Assembly (NCBI GenBank): GCA_017794825.1
Contig: CP051237.1
Location: forward strand, 2,418,001 to 2,482,000
Direction: 5' to 3'
From: Pararhizobium sp.
GTDB taxonomy: Bacteria; Pseudomonadota; Alphaproteobacteria; Rhizobiales; Rhizobiaceae
DNA: 64,000 nt
Positions within the stretch are counted from its first letter, which is position 1, and each line of letters begins with the position of its first letter. Positions 19,822 to 32,519 of the stretch are shown here, piece by piece. The position numbers and the translations under genes are program-made. Under the pieces are notes generated by a model. It was given only the letters and a program-made list of their open reading frames with translations. It did not search any database and was not told the origin of the DNA.

Positions 19822-21653
19822 ATGAAACGCAAACTGGGCCCACTACTGATCTCGATGATTGCAACCACAGCTTTGCCGGTCGGTGCACAGTCTGAGACCG
19901 AATATCCTGGTCGGATATGGGAACCGAGCAAGGCTCGATACGTCGCAACCGTCGACGAGGAGGTTTCCATCACCCTGTCGGACGGCACCGTGCTCGTCGG
20001 TGCGGTGGCGTACCCGACCGACCCGGCGACAGGAGATCGCGCCGAGGGGGAATTTCCAGTGATCGTGGAATTCTCACCCTACCTGCGACTGGCACAACCG
20101 GTTAGCCCGAATCCGTACCTGACGGAACATGGCTATATCTACGCACTCGTCCGTCCGCGCGGCACAGGCGGCTCGCAGGGTGAATTACAGCAGTTTACAT
20201 CGCAAGATGGGCGCGATGGCGCCGAAGTGGTAGACTGGGCTGCGGAAATCGAAGGATCCAATGGGAGGGTTGGCCTACTTGGGTGTTCTTATCCTGGTGC
20301 AACAGCGCTCGCCACAGCTGCAGAAGTTGAACCAGATTCACCGCTAAAGGCAGTAATCGCGGCCTGCATCGGGCTCGATATGCAGCATCGGCAAGTCTGG
20401 ACGACAAACGGTTTGCCAAACGCAGCGCTTAACGCCTATGCACCGCGCGCAACGTATCTAATGGGCGATCAACCGTCCGTTCTGGATTATTTTTCGGGCT
20501 TCGTGGAAGGTGTAATGGCGGGCGGGCCAGAGGCCTATGACGGCTACTGGCGGGATCGATTGCCACTGAGCCGTGCCAAGGACATCGTAAAAAACGGAAT
20601 CCCGGTGCTGTTGTGGACCGGATGGGACGACATCAACGAGATCGGAGGCATTCACGCCTATTTGGCAATGCAGAACGCAGCGGCGGGTCGACCAGTTTTC
20701 TCCCCAATGAACGATGACCCAACTGATCCGCGCTGGCAGATCATCGTCGGTGATTGGGGTCATGCGAAGGGTCTCGATGCCGGCGTTTATCTACAGTGGT
20801 TCGAGACCTGGTTAAAGGATGTCGATACCGGCATTGGAAACACTTCAACCCCAATGCATGTTTTCGAGAAAGGCACCGATCGCTGGCTCAACCTAAGTGG
20901 CTATCCGGTCGTTGACGACACTTCGGAATGGTATCTAGGGCCAAACGGCGCGCTGATGATGACGCCGCCTGGCATTGAGGGCGAGGAACGGCTGAACTGG
21001 GGCGACCCCACATCGGAAAACGGACGGCTCGTCTTCTCCACTAGTCCCTTCGCGGAGGGCGCGACCATTGCCGGGCCGATCAGTGCGACGATCTTTGCAA
21101 GCACCAGCAACACCAACCTCGAACTTATCGCGAACCTCTATGACGTCGCACCCGACGGCACGTCGAAGCGCATCAGCGTCGGCGCGGTACTTGGAAGCCA
21201 AAGCCGCCTGGCCGATGGCAAGTCGTGGACGGAGCCGGACGGCACGGTTACCTGGCCGTGGCACGAATTGCTGCGGGACGACTATCTGATCCCGAATGAA
21301 CCTGCGCGGTTTGACCTCTTTCTGGCGATACGGCAATGGGGTGTTGCGCCGCGGCATAATTTGCGACTGGAGTTGACCACTCAGAGCCATACGGATGCCT
21401 GCCCTGTCGAAGGCGATTTGCCGATGATATCGGAACCCTGCCGCCTGACCGCGCTGCAAGCCGAGACGCTACCCGGCGGTGCCTATCAGGTTCTCTGGGG
21501 GCCTGACCATGCCTCAACCTTGAACTTGCCGCTGCTGCCCTACCGGCTATTTCCGGAAGCCGCTTCGAGACCCGCGCCCACCGCTTGGGACGAAACGACC
21601 CGCAGCATGGTGGAGGCCACCACGACTCTGCCAATGGAATGGGACGTGGCAAA

Positions 21654-21657
<4 letters not shown>
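19822..21657 (+). CDS. CocE/NonD-type hydrolase (X-Pro dipeptidyl-peptidase S15 fold), exported
   Basis: 611 residues from ATG 19822. The N-terminus looks like a Sec signal (KRK, hydrophobic core, VGAQS cleavage). The N-terminal half is an alpha/beta hydrolase with nucleophile S156 in LGCSYPGA, oxyanion tyrosine in EFSPY, acid D269/D270 in WTGWDDINE and H314 in GDWGHAKG. The C-terminal jelly-roll domain starts near residue 390 (ISATIFASTSNTN). Relatives include cocaine esterase and glutaryl-7-ACA acylases, which cleave esters or amides. It overlaps the following hydrolase by four bases. A longer in-frame opening upstream only shadows the AKR gene. Confidence 0.87.
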
Positions 21658-23904
<2,247 letters not shown>

Positions 23905-23968
23905 ACATCGAGCAACTCTTGCACCGGGCGCAAAACCCCGACTCTCGCGTTTCTGAGGAAAGCGATCT

Positions 23969-25858
23969 ATGACAAATCGTTCCATCCGTGACATTCTTTG
24001 CGCAGGTCTGGTTGCTACGATGGCGCTACTTGCCGCCGGCGAGCCTGACTTCGCCACAGCCCAAGACGAAACGAGCTATCCTGGTGGAACCTGGGAACCA
24101 GGCCCGCCACGATCTGGCTTCGAGGTCGAGACTGGACTGCGCGTGACAATGGATGATGCCGTCGAACTCGAAGCCAGCATCGCCTGGCCGACCGACCTTA
24201 AAACCGGCGAACGCGCTGACGGTCCGTTTCCCGTGGTGGTCGAACACATGCCATATGTCCGCCTTGGAGCTCCGGTCGAAGTCAATACATACTTTGCACA
24301 GTATGGATATATCTCAGCCCAGGTCCGTGTGCGCGGGTTGGGCCGGTCGGGCGGCGATGTCCAGTTCCTCTCTTCACGGGATGGGCTGGACGGCCGCAAC
24401 ATCGTCGACTGGGCGGCCAAAGATGTCGAGGGCTCGGATGGTCGCGTGGCGCTGATTGGTTGCTCCTGGCCGGGCGTGACAGCGATGAATGACGCAGCCT
24501 TTGTTGGCCCTGGCTCGCCGCTTCGAGCCGTCGTTGGCGCCTGTTCCGGATTAGGAAATATGCAGCGCCAGTCCTGGATCGGCGCGGGCATGCCGACACA
24601 GAGCTTTTGGTCCTTCGACGCCCGCGGCGCAGCCCTGACTGGCAATTCAGAGGCCGGCATCCACTTCTTCCAGGAAATGACACGTTCGGTTATGGCAGGC
24701 GAAGACCCGGCTTTCGGTGGCGGCGAATACTGGAGCGTCCGCGCACCCACTGAACACGCTGTCAGGATTATTCAGAACGACGTTCCAGTGCTGCTATATG
24801 CCGGTTGGGGCGACGTAGTCGAGACTGGCACGGTGCGCGCTTACCTCGGCTTGCAGAACGCTGCCGCGGGGCGGCCCGTCTTCGCTCAGATGGAGCCGGA
24901 CCAGCCCGTCGATCCGCGTTACCAGTTGATTATGGGCGGCTGGCGTCACGCACAGGGCCTTGATCTTGGCATTTATCTGCAATGGCTGGAAACGTGGGTT
25001 CGCGGGGTCGATACCGGCATCCAGAACACCGCGACGCCGATGCATGTGTACGAGATGGGAACCGACCGTTGGCTGAACCTAACCGGCTTTCCGCAAGTGG
25101 TCGATCACACACAATGGTGGTTGGGACCGGGGGGTGTGCTAACCAGCCATGTGCAGAAGCCGGGCAAGGCTACGCTGGCCTACGCGCTTCCCGACGACGA
25201 AAATGGCAAGCTTCGCTTTGAGACGCCGCCGCTAGCCGAGGGCGCCACGCTCTCCGGCTCTATGAGCGCGATTATGCATGCGCATTCCAGTAACACGAAC
25301 CTCGTGATGATAGCACGGCTCTATGACGTGGACGCTGCGGGCGAGGCGACGCTTATCAGCCGCGGAGCAGTGCTAGGCAGTCAGCGGGAGCTCGATATGG
25401 TGCGATCCTGGACCGATGCAGAGGGCACCGTCACATGGCCATGGCCCACGTTGTCACGGGACGCGTATCTGACGCCGGGTGAGGTCTATCGGTTCGACAT
25501 CGCGCTCGCCCCACGTCAGTGGGGGGTGCGGCCTGGACACAGGCTGCGGCTGGAATTGACCACTCAGACGCCGTTAGACGTGTGCCCCGCAACGGAAATG
25601 CCGCCAGTCAACGACACCGACCCCTGCCGTCTGACCGAAACGCAGGAGGAAACCGTGCCGGGCGGCGTCTATACTGTGCTGTTTGGGCCTGAGACGCCGT
25701 CGGCGCTGAACCTGCCGCAGCTTGCCTTCATGACCTTCTCAGACGTGCCTGCTGGTCCGGCGCCGACCCCGTGGAGCGAGTCGTTCCGGCGCATGTCTGA
25801 CCCATCGCAAGGCGACACGATCCACACAATCCCGCTCGACTGGGGCATCGCCAACTGA
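23969..25858 (+). CDS. CocE/NonD-type hydrolase, exported (second copy)
   Basis: 629 residues, collinear with the hydrolase at 19822: the start after the signal (SYPGGTWEP versus EYPGRIWEP), S166 in IGCSWPGV, the acid in YAGWGDVVE and H in GGWRHAQG correspond. A Sec-like leader covers about 1-32. The C-terminal beta domain ends with TVPGGVYTVLFGPETPSALNLP, matching its paralogue. The ribosome site TGAGGAAAG precedes ATG 23969. The two copies have diverged enough to suggest different substrates rather than recent duplication. Confidence 0.88.
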   Translation: MTNRSIRDILCAGLVATMALLAAGEPDFATAQDETSYPGGTWEPGPPRSGFEVETGLRVTMDDAVELEASIAWPTDLKTGERADGPFPVVVEHMPYVRLGAPVEVNTYFAQYGYISAQVRVRGLGRSGGDVQFLSSRDGLDGRNIVDWAAKDVEGSDGRVALIGCSWPGVTAMNDAAFVGPGSPLRAVVGACSGLGNMQRQSWIGAGMPTQSFWSFDARGAALTGNSEAGIHFFQEMTRSVMAGEDPAFGGGEYWSVRAPTEHAVRIIQNDVPVLLYAGWGDVVETGTVRAYLGLQNAAAGRPVFAQMEPDQPVDPRYQLIMGGWRHAQGLDLGIYLQWLETWVRGVDTGIQNTATPMHVYEMGTDRWLNLTGFPQVVDHTQWWLGPGGVLTSHVQKPGKATLAYALPDDENGKLRFETPPLAEGATLSGSMSAIMHAHSSNTNLVMIARLYDVDAAGEATLISRGAVLGSQRELDMVRSWTDAEGTVTWPWPTLSRDAYLTPGEVYRFDIALAPRQWGVRPGHRLRLELTTQTPLDVCPATEMPPVNDTDPCRLTETQEETVPGGVYTVLFGPETPSALNLPQLAFMTFSDVPAGPAPTPWSESFRRMSDPSQGDTIHTIPLDWGIAN

Positions 25859-26089
25859 GAGAACAAGTATTCAGCTGAAGCGGTCGTCTAATAGTCCGAG
25901 GTCCTCAGCGGTTTTACTGCAGATTACCTCAAGCTTCATTTATGAAGCTGAAATATAAACCCATACGATTCCTGTCATCTAATCCCATAGTGCTGCCCCC
26001 ACTATCTAATCGTTGATGACGATGTTGCAGCAGGAGGGTTGCGTACCCATCGCCAGTTGAGCCGATGACGAAGCGCAGCAAAGGAAAAA

Positions 26090-26542
26090 ATGATGCAATA
26101 CATGAGATTTTTAGCATTGGTTTTGCTGATCCTTCCAGGAACCAAGTCATTTGCGGAGCCCAACCAAGTTACACTCCCCGAAATTGAGATGCTTGAACAC
26201 TACACGACAGTTCGCCGTGGCGAAGTCACCGAACACATGATGACGACGCGTGATGCCATCGACGCCGTAGAATCTGGAAAACCGATCCCGCCAGGGAATC
26301 ACGTGGTCCTGGTCGATTACCGCGAAGGTGAAGTCTATCGTTATTTTGTCATGCTCAAGGGCGAAGGCTGGGGCGAGGAATATGCCGAGGCGGAACGCGC
26401 CGGGGACTGGCAGTTCCAGTGGTTCTGGGCGGACGGTTCAATTAACATGGACGAAGATACGGCCCGCTGCCGTTCCTGTCACCGCAGACGCGCGGATGTA
26501 GAGTTCATGTACACTTTCGACGATCTGCTGGCGTTCGAATGA
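26090..26542 (+). CDS. Cytochrome P460-like haem protein, exported
   Basis: 150 residues with a signal peptide (cleavage near KSFAEP, 19-24). A single haem-attachment motif RCRSCH gives C127, C130 and H131, close to the C-terminus as in cytochrome P460 proteins. The central part (NHVVLVDYREGEVYRYFVMLKGEGWG) fits the antiparallel beta fold of that family, which includes periplasmic haem enzymes acting on hydroxylamine and other small oxidants. AAGGA lies five bases before ATG 26090. Its stop overlaps the DUF4405 gene by four bases. The family assignment is from motif and layout only; a role as electron acceptor is inferred. Confidence 0.7.
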   Translation: MMQYMRFLALVLLILPGTKSFAEPNQVTLPEIEMLEHYTTVRRGEVTEHMMTTRDAIDAVESGKPIPPGNHVVLVDYREGEVYRYFVMLKGEGWGEEYAEAERAGDWQFQWFWADGSINMDEDTARCRSCHRRRADVEFMYTFDDLLAFE

Positions 26543-27231
26543 AAAGGCTGGTCGGTCTGTCACTCGATTTGCTGGCGGCTCCCCTTTTGTTGGGCGCTTT
26601 CGCATATTGGGCGTTCGGCAACCTGACCCACGAGTTGATCGGGACGGCCCTCATCCTCCTGCTTTCCTGGCACAATATCCGCAAACGACGCTGGTTTCTT
26701 GCACTTGCGCAAGGTCGTTTTAACCTTCATCGCCTAGTGGGCCTGACGCTGACGATCGCGCTGGCCGGCATGATGCTGGTCGCGACCGCTACAGGTCTCG
26801 CAATCTCGCGCAGCGTGCTGCCGGTACAATTGTCCTCCGGCTATCTGATCGCCGAGATCCATTTTGCGTCCTCCTACTGGGCGCTTTCGCTCGCGGGGAT
26901 CCACCTGGGATGGCATTGGCATCGTGTGCTGATGGCGCTGCATATTGGCGCGGGCCCATCACGTCATATTCTGCGGCTCGCAGCGACAGCTCTTGCCGTT
27001 CAGGGTGTGATCAGCGGCCAAACCCTGGGCGTCTGGCCACGATTGATCTTGAAGCCGACAATGAGCTTTTGGGATTTCTCCACATCGACCATGCCGTTCT
27101 TTCTGCACTTGGCAGCATTCATGGGTCTGTTTGCCGTTATGGGCCACTATACCAGCCTGCTGGTAAGGCAGCGTAGCAAGCCTGCCGGAGACCGAAGACA
27201 GCAGGAAACACGCAGCTATTTATCTATCTGA
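26539..27231 (+). CDS. DUF4405-like haem-binding membrane protein
   Basis: 230 residues with about five or six transmembrane helices and histidines placed inside them (LTHELIG, LLSWHNIRKRR, LHRLVG, EIHFASSYWALSLAGIHLGWHWH), the pattern of di-haem cytochrome b561-like DUF4405 proteins. ATG 26539 overlaps the P460-like stop (ATGA), so a small exported c-type haem protein and a membrane cytochrome b are made together. Electron transfer between periplasm and membrane quinone is a reasonable guess; no catalytic partner such as a flavoprotein is adjacent. Confidence 0.7.
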   Translation: MKRLVGLSLDLLAAPLLLGAFAYWAFGNLTHELIGTALILLLSWHNIRKRRWFLALAQGRFNLHRLVGLTLTIALAGMMLVATATGLAISRSVLPVQLSSGYLIAEIHFASSYWALSLAGIHLGWHWHRVLMALHIGAGPSRHILRLAATALAVQGVISGQTLGVWPRLILKPTMSFWDFSTSTMPFFLHLAAFMGLFAVMGHYTSLLVRQRSKPAGDRRQQETRSYLSI

Positions 27232-27337
27232 GGTATAACAGCATGCGGGATTGATTGGATTGTCGACATAACGGCGCTGATCTACTTTCGAGCCTATTGA
27301 AAGCCATCGCCATCGAAGCAAACAACAAGGAAAAACA

Positions 27338-28357
27338 ATGTACGCGACAGTTTTGCACGGCCCCGGCGACGTTCGATACGAAAAAATCGACGATCCGAAG
27401 ATACTCCAGCCGACCGACGCAATCATTCAGCTCTCGGCAACCTGCATTTGCGGGTCAGACCTTTGGCCGTATCGCGGGCTGCAACCTCAGGACCGACCCA
27501 TGCACATGGGTCATGAATATTGCGGGGTTGTGATCGAGGTCGGCAGTGAGGTTAAAAACATCAGACCCGGTCAGTTCGTCGTGGGCAGCTTCTGCCTGTC
27601 GGACAATACCTGTCCTCATTGCCAGTTCGGCTTCCAGTCATCCTGCATGCAGCGCGAGTTCATGACTGGAGCCCAGGCGCCCTTCGCGCGTGTGCCACTG
27701 GCCGATGGCACTCTGGTCGCAACCGAGGAAATGCCCGATCCCGACATGATCCCGCATATGCTGGCGGTTTCGGATGTGTTGGGCACAGGTTGGTACGGAG
27801 CCGACGCAGCCGGCGTGCGCGAAGGCGGAACAGTTGTCGTCGTCGGCGACGGCGCCGTAGGCCTCATGGGCGTGCTTGCGGCATCCCAGATGGGCGCAGG
27901 CCGCATCATCGCCATGAGCCGCCATGAAAGCCGCCAGAAACTGGCACGCGAATTAGGCGCCACCGACATCGTCGCGGAACGCGGCGAAGAAGGCGTCGCA
28001 AAGATCATGGACATGACGGACGGCGTGGGCGCAGAGTCGGTTCTGGAGTGTGTGGGTATGGAACAATCCATGCAGCAGGCGATTGGCGTGTGCCGCCCCG
28101 GAGGCACGATCGGCTATGTCGGCGTGCCGCATGGCGTGAACTTCGATGGCCAGCAGCTTTTCTTCAACCAGCAACGCATGCTGGGCGGCCCGGCGCCCGT
28201 ACGGCGTTTCCTGCCCGACCTGATGAAGCGTGTGCTGGACGGCAAGATCCATCCCGGCAAGGTCTTTGATCTGACCCTGCCTATCGACCAGGTGGCCGAG
28301 GGTTACAAGGCCATGGATGAGCGCCGAGCCATCAAGACCATGCTGGCCGTGGCCTGA
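27338..28357 (+). CDS. Zinc-dependent alcohol dehydrogenase
   Basis: 339 residues of the medium-chain dehydrogenase family. Catalytic zinc ligands are C38 (CICGSD) and H59/E60 (GHEYCGVV). A structural-zinc lobe is present but unusual: CPHC and one further cysteine in a shortened loop (SDNTCPHCQFGFQSSC). The Rossmann motif GDGAVGLMGVLAA is intact. The next gene, an SDR, starts two bases after its stop. It probably oxidises an alcohol or reduces an aldehyde in the cytoplasm. Confidence 0.88.
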   Translation: MYATVLHGPGDVRYEKIDDPKILQPTDAIIQLSATCICGSDLWPYRGLQPQDRPMHMGHEYCGVVIEVGSEVKNIRPGQFVVGSFCLSDNTCPHCQFGFQSSCMQREFMTGAQAPFARVPLADGTLVATEEMPDPDMIPHMLAVSDVLGTGWYGADAAGVREGGTVVVVGDGAVGLMGVLAASQMGAGRIIAMSRHESRQKLARELGATDIVAERGEEGVAKIMDMTDGVGAESVLECVGMEQSMQQAIGVCRPGGTIGYVGVPHGVNFDGQQLFFNQQRMLGGPAPVRRFLPDLMKRVLDGKIHPGKVFDLTLPIDQVAEGYKAMDERRAIKTMLAVA

Positions 28358-28358
28358 A

Positions 28359-29183
28359 ATGACCGAGGTTACGGTCGTTTTCGGCGCCGGCGGCATCGGT
28401 CAGGCCATCGCCCGTCGCATCAGCAGCGGCCGCCACATTGTGGTGGCCAATCACAGCCAGAATTCAGCTGACAAGGCTGCCAACCTGCTGTCGAACGCCG
28501 GGTTCGAAACAACGCCGATGCATGCCGACGTGTCGGACCGCGCCATGGTGCAGGCCGTCGTCGGAAAGGCGAAGGAGCTCGGACCGATCAAGGCCCTGGT
28601 GCAAGCGGCAGGCGTGTCGCCTTCGCAGGCGCCGATCGAATCCATTCTCAAGGTCGATCTTTACGGCACGGCCATGCTGCTGGAAGAATTCGGCAGGGTG
28701 ATCGCGCCAGGCGGTTCGGGCGTGGTGATCTCGTCGCAATCCGGTTATCGCATGCCGGCCCTGACCGCGGAACAGGACGCACTTCTGGCTACCGCGCCGG
28801 CAGAAGATCTGCTGGATCTCGATTTCGTCAAGGGCGTAAAGGACACGCTTCATGCCTATCAGATGTCGAAACGCTGCAATTCACTCCGGGTTCGGGGTGA
28901 AGCGGTGAATTGGGCAAAGCGGGACGCCAGAATAAACGCGATCAGCCCGGGCATCATCGTAACGCCTCTGGCGCATGACGAACTGTATGGCGAGCGTGCG
29001 GAGTTCTATCGTGCGATGCTGGCGAAGATGCCGGCGGGCCGGGCCGGAACGCCGGATGAAGTGGCAGCGCTTGCGGCGCATATCATGGGGCCGGATGGCG
29101 GCTTTATTACTGGCAGCGACTTCCTGATCGACGGCGGCGCGACAGCCAATTTCTTCTACGGTCCTGATGCAGCTAAGCCATGA
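28359..29183 (+). CDS. SDR family oxidoreductase
   Basis: 274 residues from ATG 28359, one base after the alcohol-dehydrogenase stop. The cofactor motif GAGGIGQAIA lies at about 8-17, QAAGVSP takes the place of NNAG, and YQMSK (YxxxK) provides the catalytic pair. The C-terminal GGFITGSDFLIDGGATA is typical of classical SDRs. Coupled to the dehydrogenase, it likely acts on the next carbonyl or hydroxyl step. Confidence 0.88.
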   Translation: MTEVTVVFGAGGIGQAIARRISSGRHIVVANHSQNSADKAANLLSNAGFETTPMHADVSDRAMVQAVVGKAKELGPIKALVQAAGVSPSQAPIESILKVDLYGTAMLLEEFGRVIAPGGSGVVISSQSGYRMPALTAEQDALLATAPAEDLLDLDFVKGVKDTLHAYQMSKRCNSLRVRGEAVNWAKRDARINAISPGIIVTPLAHDELYGERAEFYRAMLAKMPAGRAGTPDEVAALAAHIMGPDGGFITGSDFLIDGGATANFFYGPDAAKP

Positions 29184-29304
29184 GCGTCGTCTCGATTAAT
29201 CGAAACTGGATATGAAGCCTATCGAATTTCATATCATTATCCGATTGGTGACGAGAGACTATATTCCTTACGAGTGATAGTTCGGCCATGCCTGAAAGGA
29301 AGCC

Positions 29305-29703
29305 ATGATGGAGATTACAAGAAGCGGCAGCAAACCTTCGGCACCGGGCCCGGCTGACTATTTCACTGGAACCGTGCGCATAGACGCGCCGTTCCAGGGC
29401 ACTGAGCCTGCCCGCGTCGGCGGCGCGACGGTGACGTTCGAGCCCGGCGCGCGAACCGCCTGGCATAAACATCCGCTGGGACAGACACTGATCGTGATAT
29501 CCGGCCTTGGCTGGGTGATGCGGGAGGGTGGATCGAAGGAAGATATTCATCCCGGTGACATCATCTGGTTTGCTCCGGGCGAAAAGCACTGGCATGGCGC
29601 TACGGACCGGACAGCCATGACCCATATCGCCATCGCCGAATCCGAGAATGGATCTCCGGTGACGTGGATGGAAAAGGTTTCGGACGAAGATTACTGCGGC
29701 TGA
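29305..29703 (+). CDS. Single-domain cupin
   Basis: A 132-residue cupin. The metal motif is seen as HKHPLGQ (two His) with a later HWHGA; the strand order is typical of small RmlC-like cupins of the quercetinase/CMD-associated type. ATG 29305 has AAAGGA before it; an ATG one codon later is equally possible. It is closely similar in its core to the C-terminal domain of the fusion protein at 36365-37600 and to the cupin at 63618. It may be an isomerase or dioxygenase-like enzyme; function not established. Confidence 0.85.
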   Translation: MMEITRSGSKPSAPGPADYFTGTVRIDAPFQGTEPARVGGATVTFEPGARTAWHKHPLGQTLIVISGLGWVMREGGSKEDIHPGDIIWFAPGEKHWHGATDRTAMTHIAIAESENGSPVTWMEKVSDEDYCG

Positions 29704-29740
29704 GGTCGCTTAACCGTCCACAACAAGGAAAGTCAGGATA

Positions 29741-31222
29741 ATGACAACCGCATCGCATTCGCGATTGGCGGCGCGGCCTGCTGCCGTGCTTGCCATCGTG
29801 CTCACCAGCTATCTGATGATCGTGCTCGACATATCGATTGTCATTACCGGGTTGCCTGAGATTCAGGAAAGCCTCGGCCTATCGGCTGTTGGCCTGTCCT
29901 GGGTGCAAAACGCCTACATGCTCTTCTTTGGCGGCTTCCTGCTTCTTGCTGCTCGAGCCGGCGATGTGTTCGGACGCAAGCGCATGTTCCTTTCGGGTCT
30001 TGTACTCTTTACCGGCACCTCGCTCCTTATCGGAATCGCGCCTTCTGCTGAAGTCCTGATTGGTGCGCGTGCGCTTCAGGGCATGGGAGCAGCGATCCTG
30101 GCGCCCTCGGTGCTAGCCCTCATATCGACCCATTTTGCAGAAGGTCCCGAGCGTACGAGGGCACTGGCTTACTATTCCATGGTCGCAGGTGTAGGCTCCA
30201 GCCTCGGACTTGTTCTGGGTGGCATTTTTGCTGATCAGATATCGTGGCGGGTAGGTTTCGTCATGAACGTCCCGATCGGTCTCGTTTTAATGTTGGCTGC
30301 AAGTCGCATTCTCGAAGAAACAGACCGAAAACCCGGTGCTTTCGATCTCGTCGGCGCCGTGACCTCAACGATGGGAATGGGCTTCCTCGTCTACGGCATC
30401 ATACGGTCCGCGGAATATGGCTGGAGCGATACTGTGACCGACGGCACGATTTCGCTGAGCCTCGTCTTCTTCGTTATCTTCATAGTGAACGAAGCCCGGG
30501 TCCGTCAGCCCATGCTTCCGCTTCGCCTCTTTGCGAGCCGGGAGCGCTCGAGCGCTTACGGCGCCAGAATGCTTTTCCTCGGCGCCATGGTCAGCTTCTT
30601 CTTCTTCACCACGCAGTTCATGCAGGGCGTTCTGGGCTATTCGCCGCTCGAGGCGGGCATAGGTTTCCTGCCTATGACACTTCCGACGTTCGTGGCTGCG
30701 GTTCTGGTCCCGAAGCTGACAGTCCGGTTCGGCAATGGTGGCCTGCTTGCGATGGCACTTTTGATGACCGCAGCGGGAATGCTCTGGCTCGGACAAGCAG
30801 ACGCAAGCGCGTCCTATGCAGCTGGTGTTGCCCTGCCCATGATTCTTATCGGCTTCGGAAACGGTTTCGCGCTCGGGCCGCTCACGGTCGCCGGAGTAGC
30901 CGGCGTAACCGATGCCGACGCCGGCGCCGCCTCTGGACTGGTCAATGTTGCACACCAGCTCGGAGGAACCCTGGGGTTAAGCGTTCTCGTTGCGGTCTTC
31001 GTCAATGCCGGCGATGCGTCGCTCGTCAGTTCCGATCTTCTTGCACATCGTATCGGCGTCTCCGTATCCTGGGGAGGCATGTTCCTGCTCTCGGCAACCG
31101 GCCTCGTTCTCGCATTCATCGTCTGGCCGAAGATGACCGCAATGCGCAACAACGAGCAACGACGTCCACAAGACACATCAGGCAATCCCGCCAACACGGC
31201 TGTCTCACATTCTCACAGCTAA
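29741..31222 (+). CDS. DHA2-family MFS drug/metabolite transporter
   Basis: 493 residues with about 14 transmembrane helices, as in EmrB/QacA-type proton antiporters. Motif A is RAGDVFGRKRM; motif C-like VAGVGSSLGLVLGGIFAD follows in the fifth helix, the mark of exporters. It lies between the cupin and an aldo/keto reductase, 12 bases before the latter, so it is probably in the same operon and removes a toxic substrate or product. Confidence 0.88.
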   Translation: MTTASHSRLAARPAAVLAIVLTSYLMIVLDISIVITGLPEIQESLGLSAVGLSWVQNAYMLFFGGFLLLAARAGDVFGRKRMFLSGLVLFTGTSLLIGIAPSAEVLIGARALQGMGAAILAPSVLALISTHFAEGPERTRALAYYSMVAGVGSSLGLVLGGIFADQISWRVGFVMNVPIGLVLMLAASRILEETDRKPGAFDLVGAVTSTMGMGFLVYGIIRSAEYGWSDTVTDGTISLSLVFFVIFIVNEARVRQPMLPLRLFASRERSSAYGARMLFLGAMVSFFFFTTQFMQGVLGYSPLEAGIGFLPMTLPTFVAAVLVPKLTVRFGNGGLLAMALLMTAAGMLWLGQADASASYAAGVALPMILIGFGNGFALGPLTVAGVAGVTDADAGAASGLVNVAHQLGGTLGLSVLVAVFVNAGDASLVSSDLLAHRIGVSVSWGGMFLLSATGLVLAFIVWPKMTAMRNNEQRRPQDTSGNPANTAVSHSHS

Positions 31223-32277
<1,055 letters not shown>

Positions 32278-32290
<13 letters not shown>

Positions 32291-32480
32291 AGATCGGTGT
32301 GATCACGCCGCCGGCGGGGATCAACCTTTTGCGATGATTGGCGCATCCGAGCGACGTGTGAATTCCCCGCTGATGTTTCGCGTAATCCTGCCTTTCATCA
32401 TCATGGAATGCATCACCTTTCTGTTGCTGCTAATAATCCCTGAAATTTCGACTTGGCTGCCTTCGTTAAGCTACGGTTGA
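32278..32480 (+). pseudogene. C-terminal remnant of a TRAP transporter large permease (DctM)
   Basis: The frame at 32278 reads IEIGVITPPAGINLL, the conserved motif of DctM/large TRAP permeases, then stops at a TGA. Shifting by one base at the TTTT run continues as AMIGASERRVNSPLMFRV, then a hydrophobic last helix and TWLPSLSYG to a stop at 32478-32480. That matches the last 65 residues of such permeases with one base lost. No other TRAP component is present here, so this is debris of a lost transporter. Confidence 0.7.
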
Positions 32481-32519
32481 ATAAGCCAATTTTACCATGA
32501 TGGGAGGTATTGCATAGAC

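Noticed and set aside
25932-25949. Hairpin AGCTTCAT/ATGAAGCT after the second CocE gene, as a terminator
   Set aside because: The 8-bp stem is real but AT-containing and has no T-run on either strand, so I do not call it a terminator.
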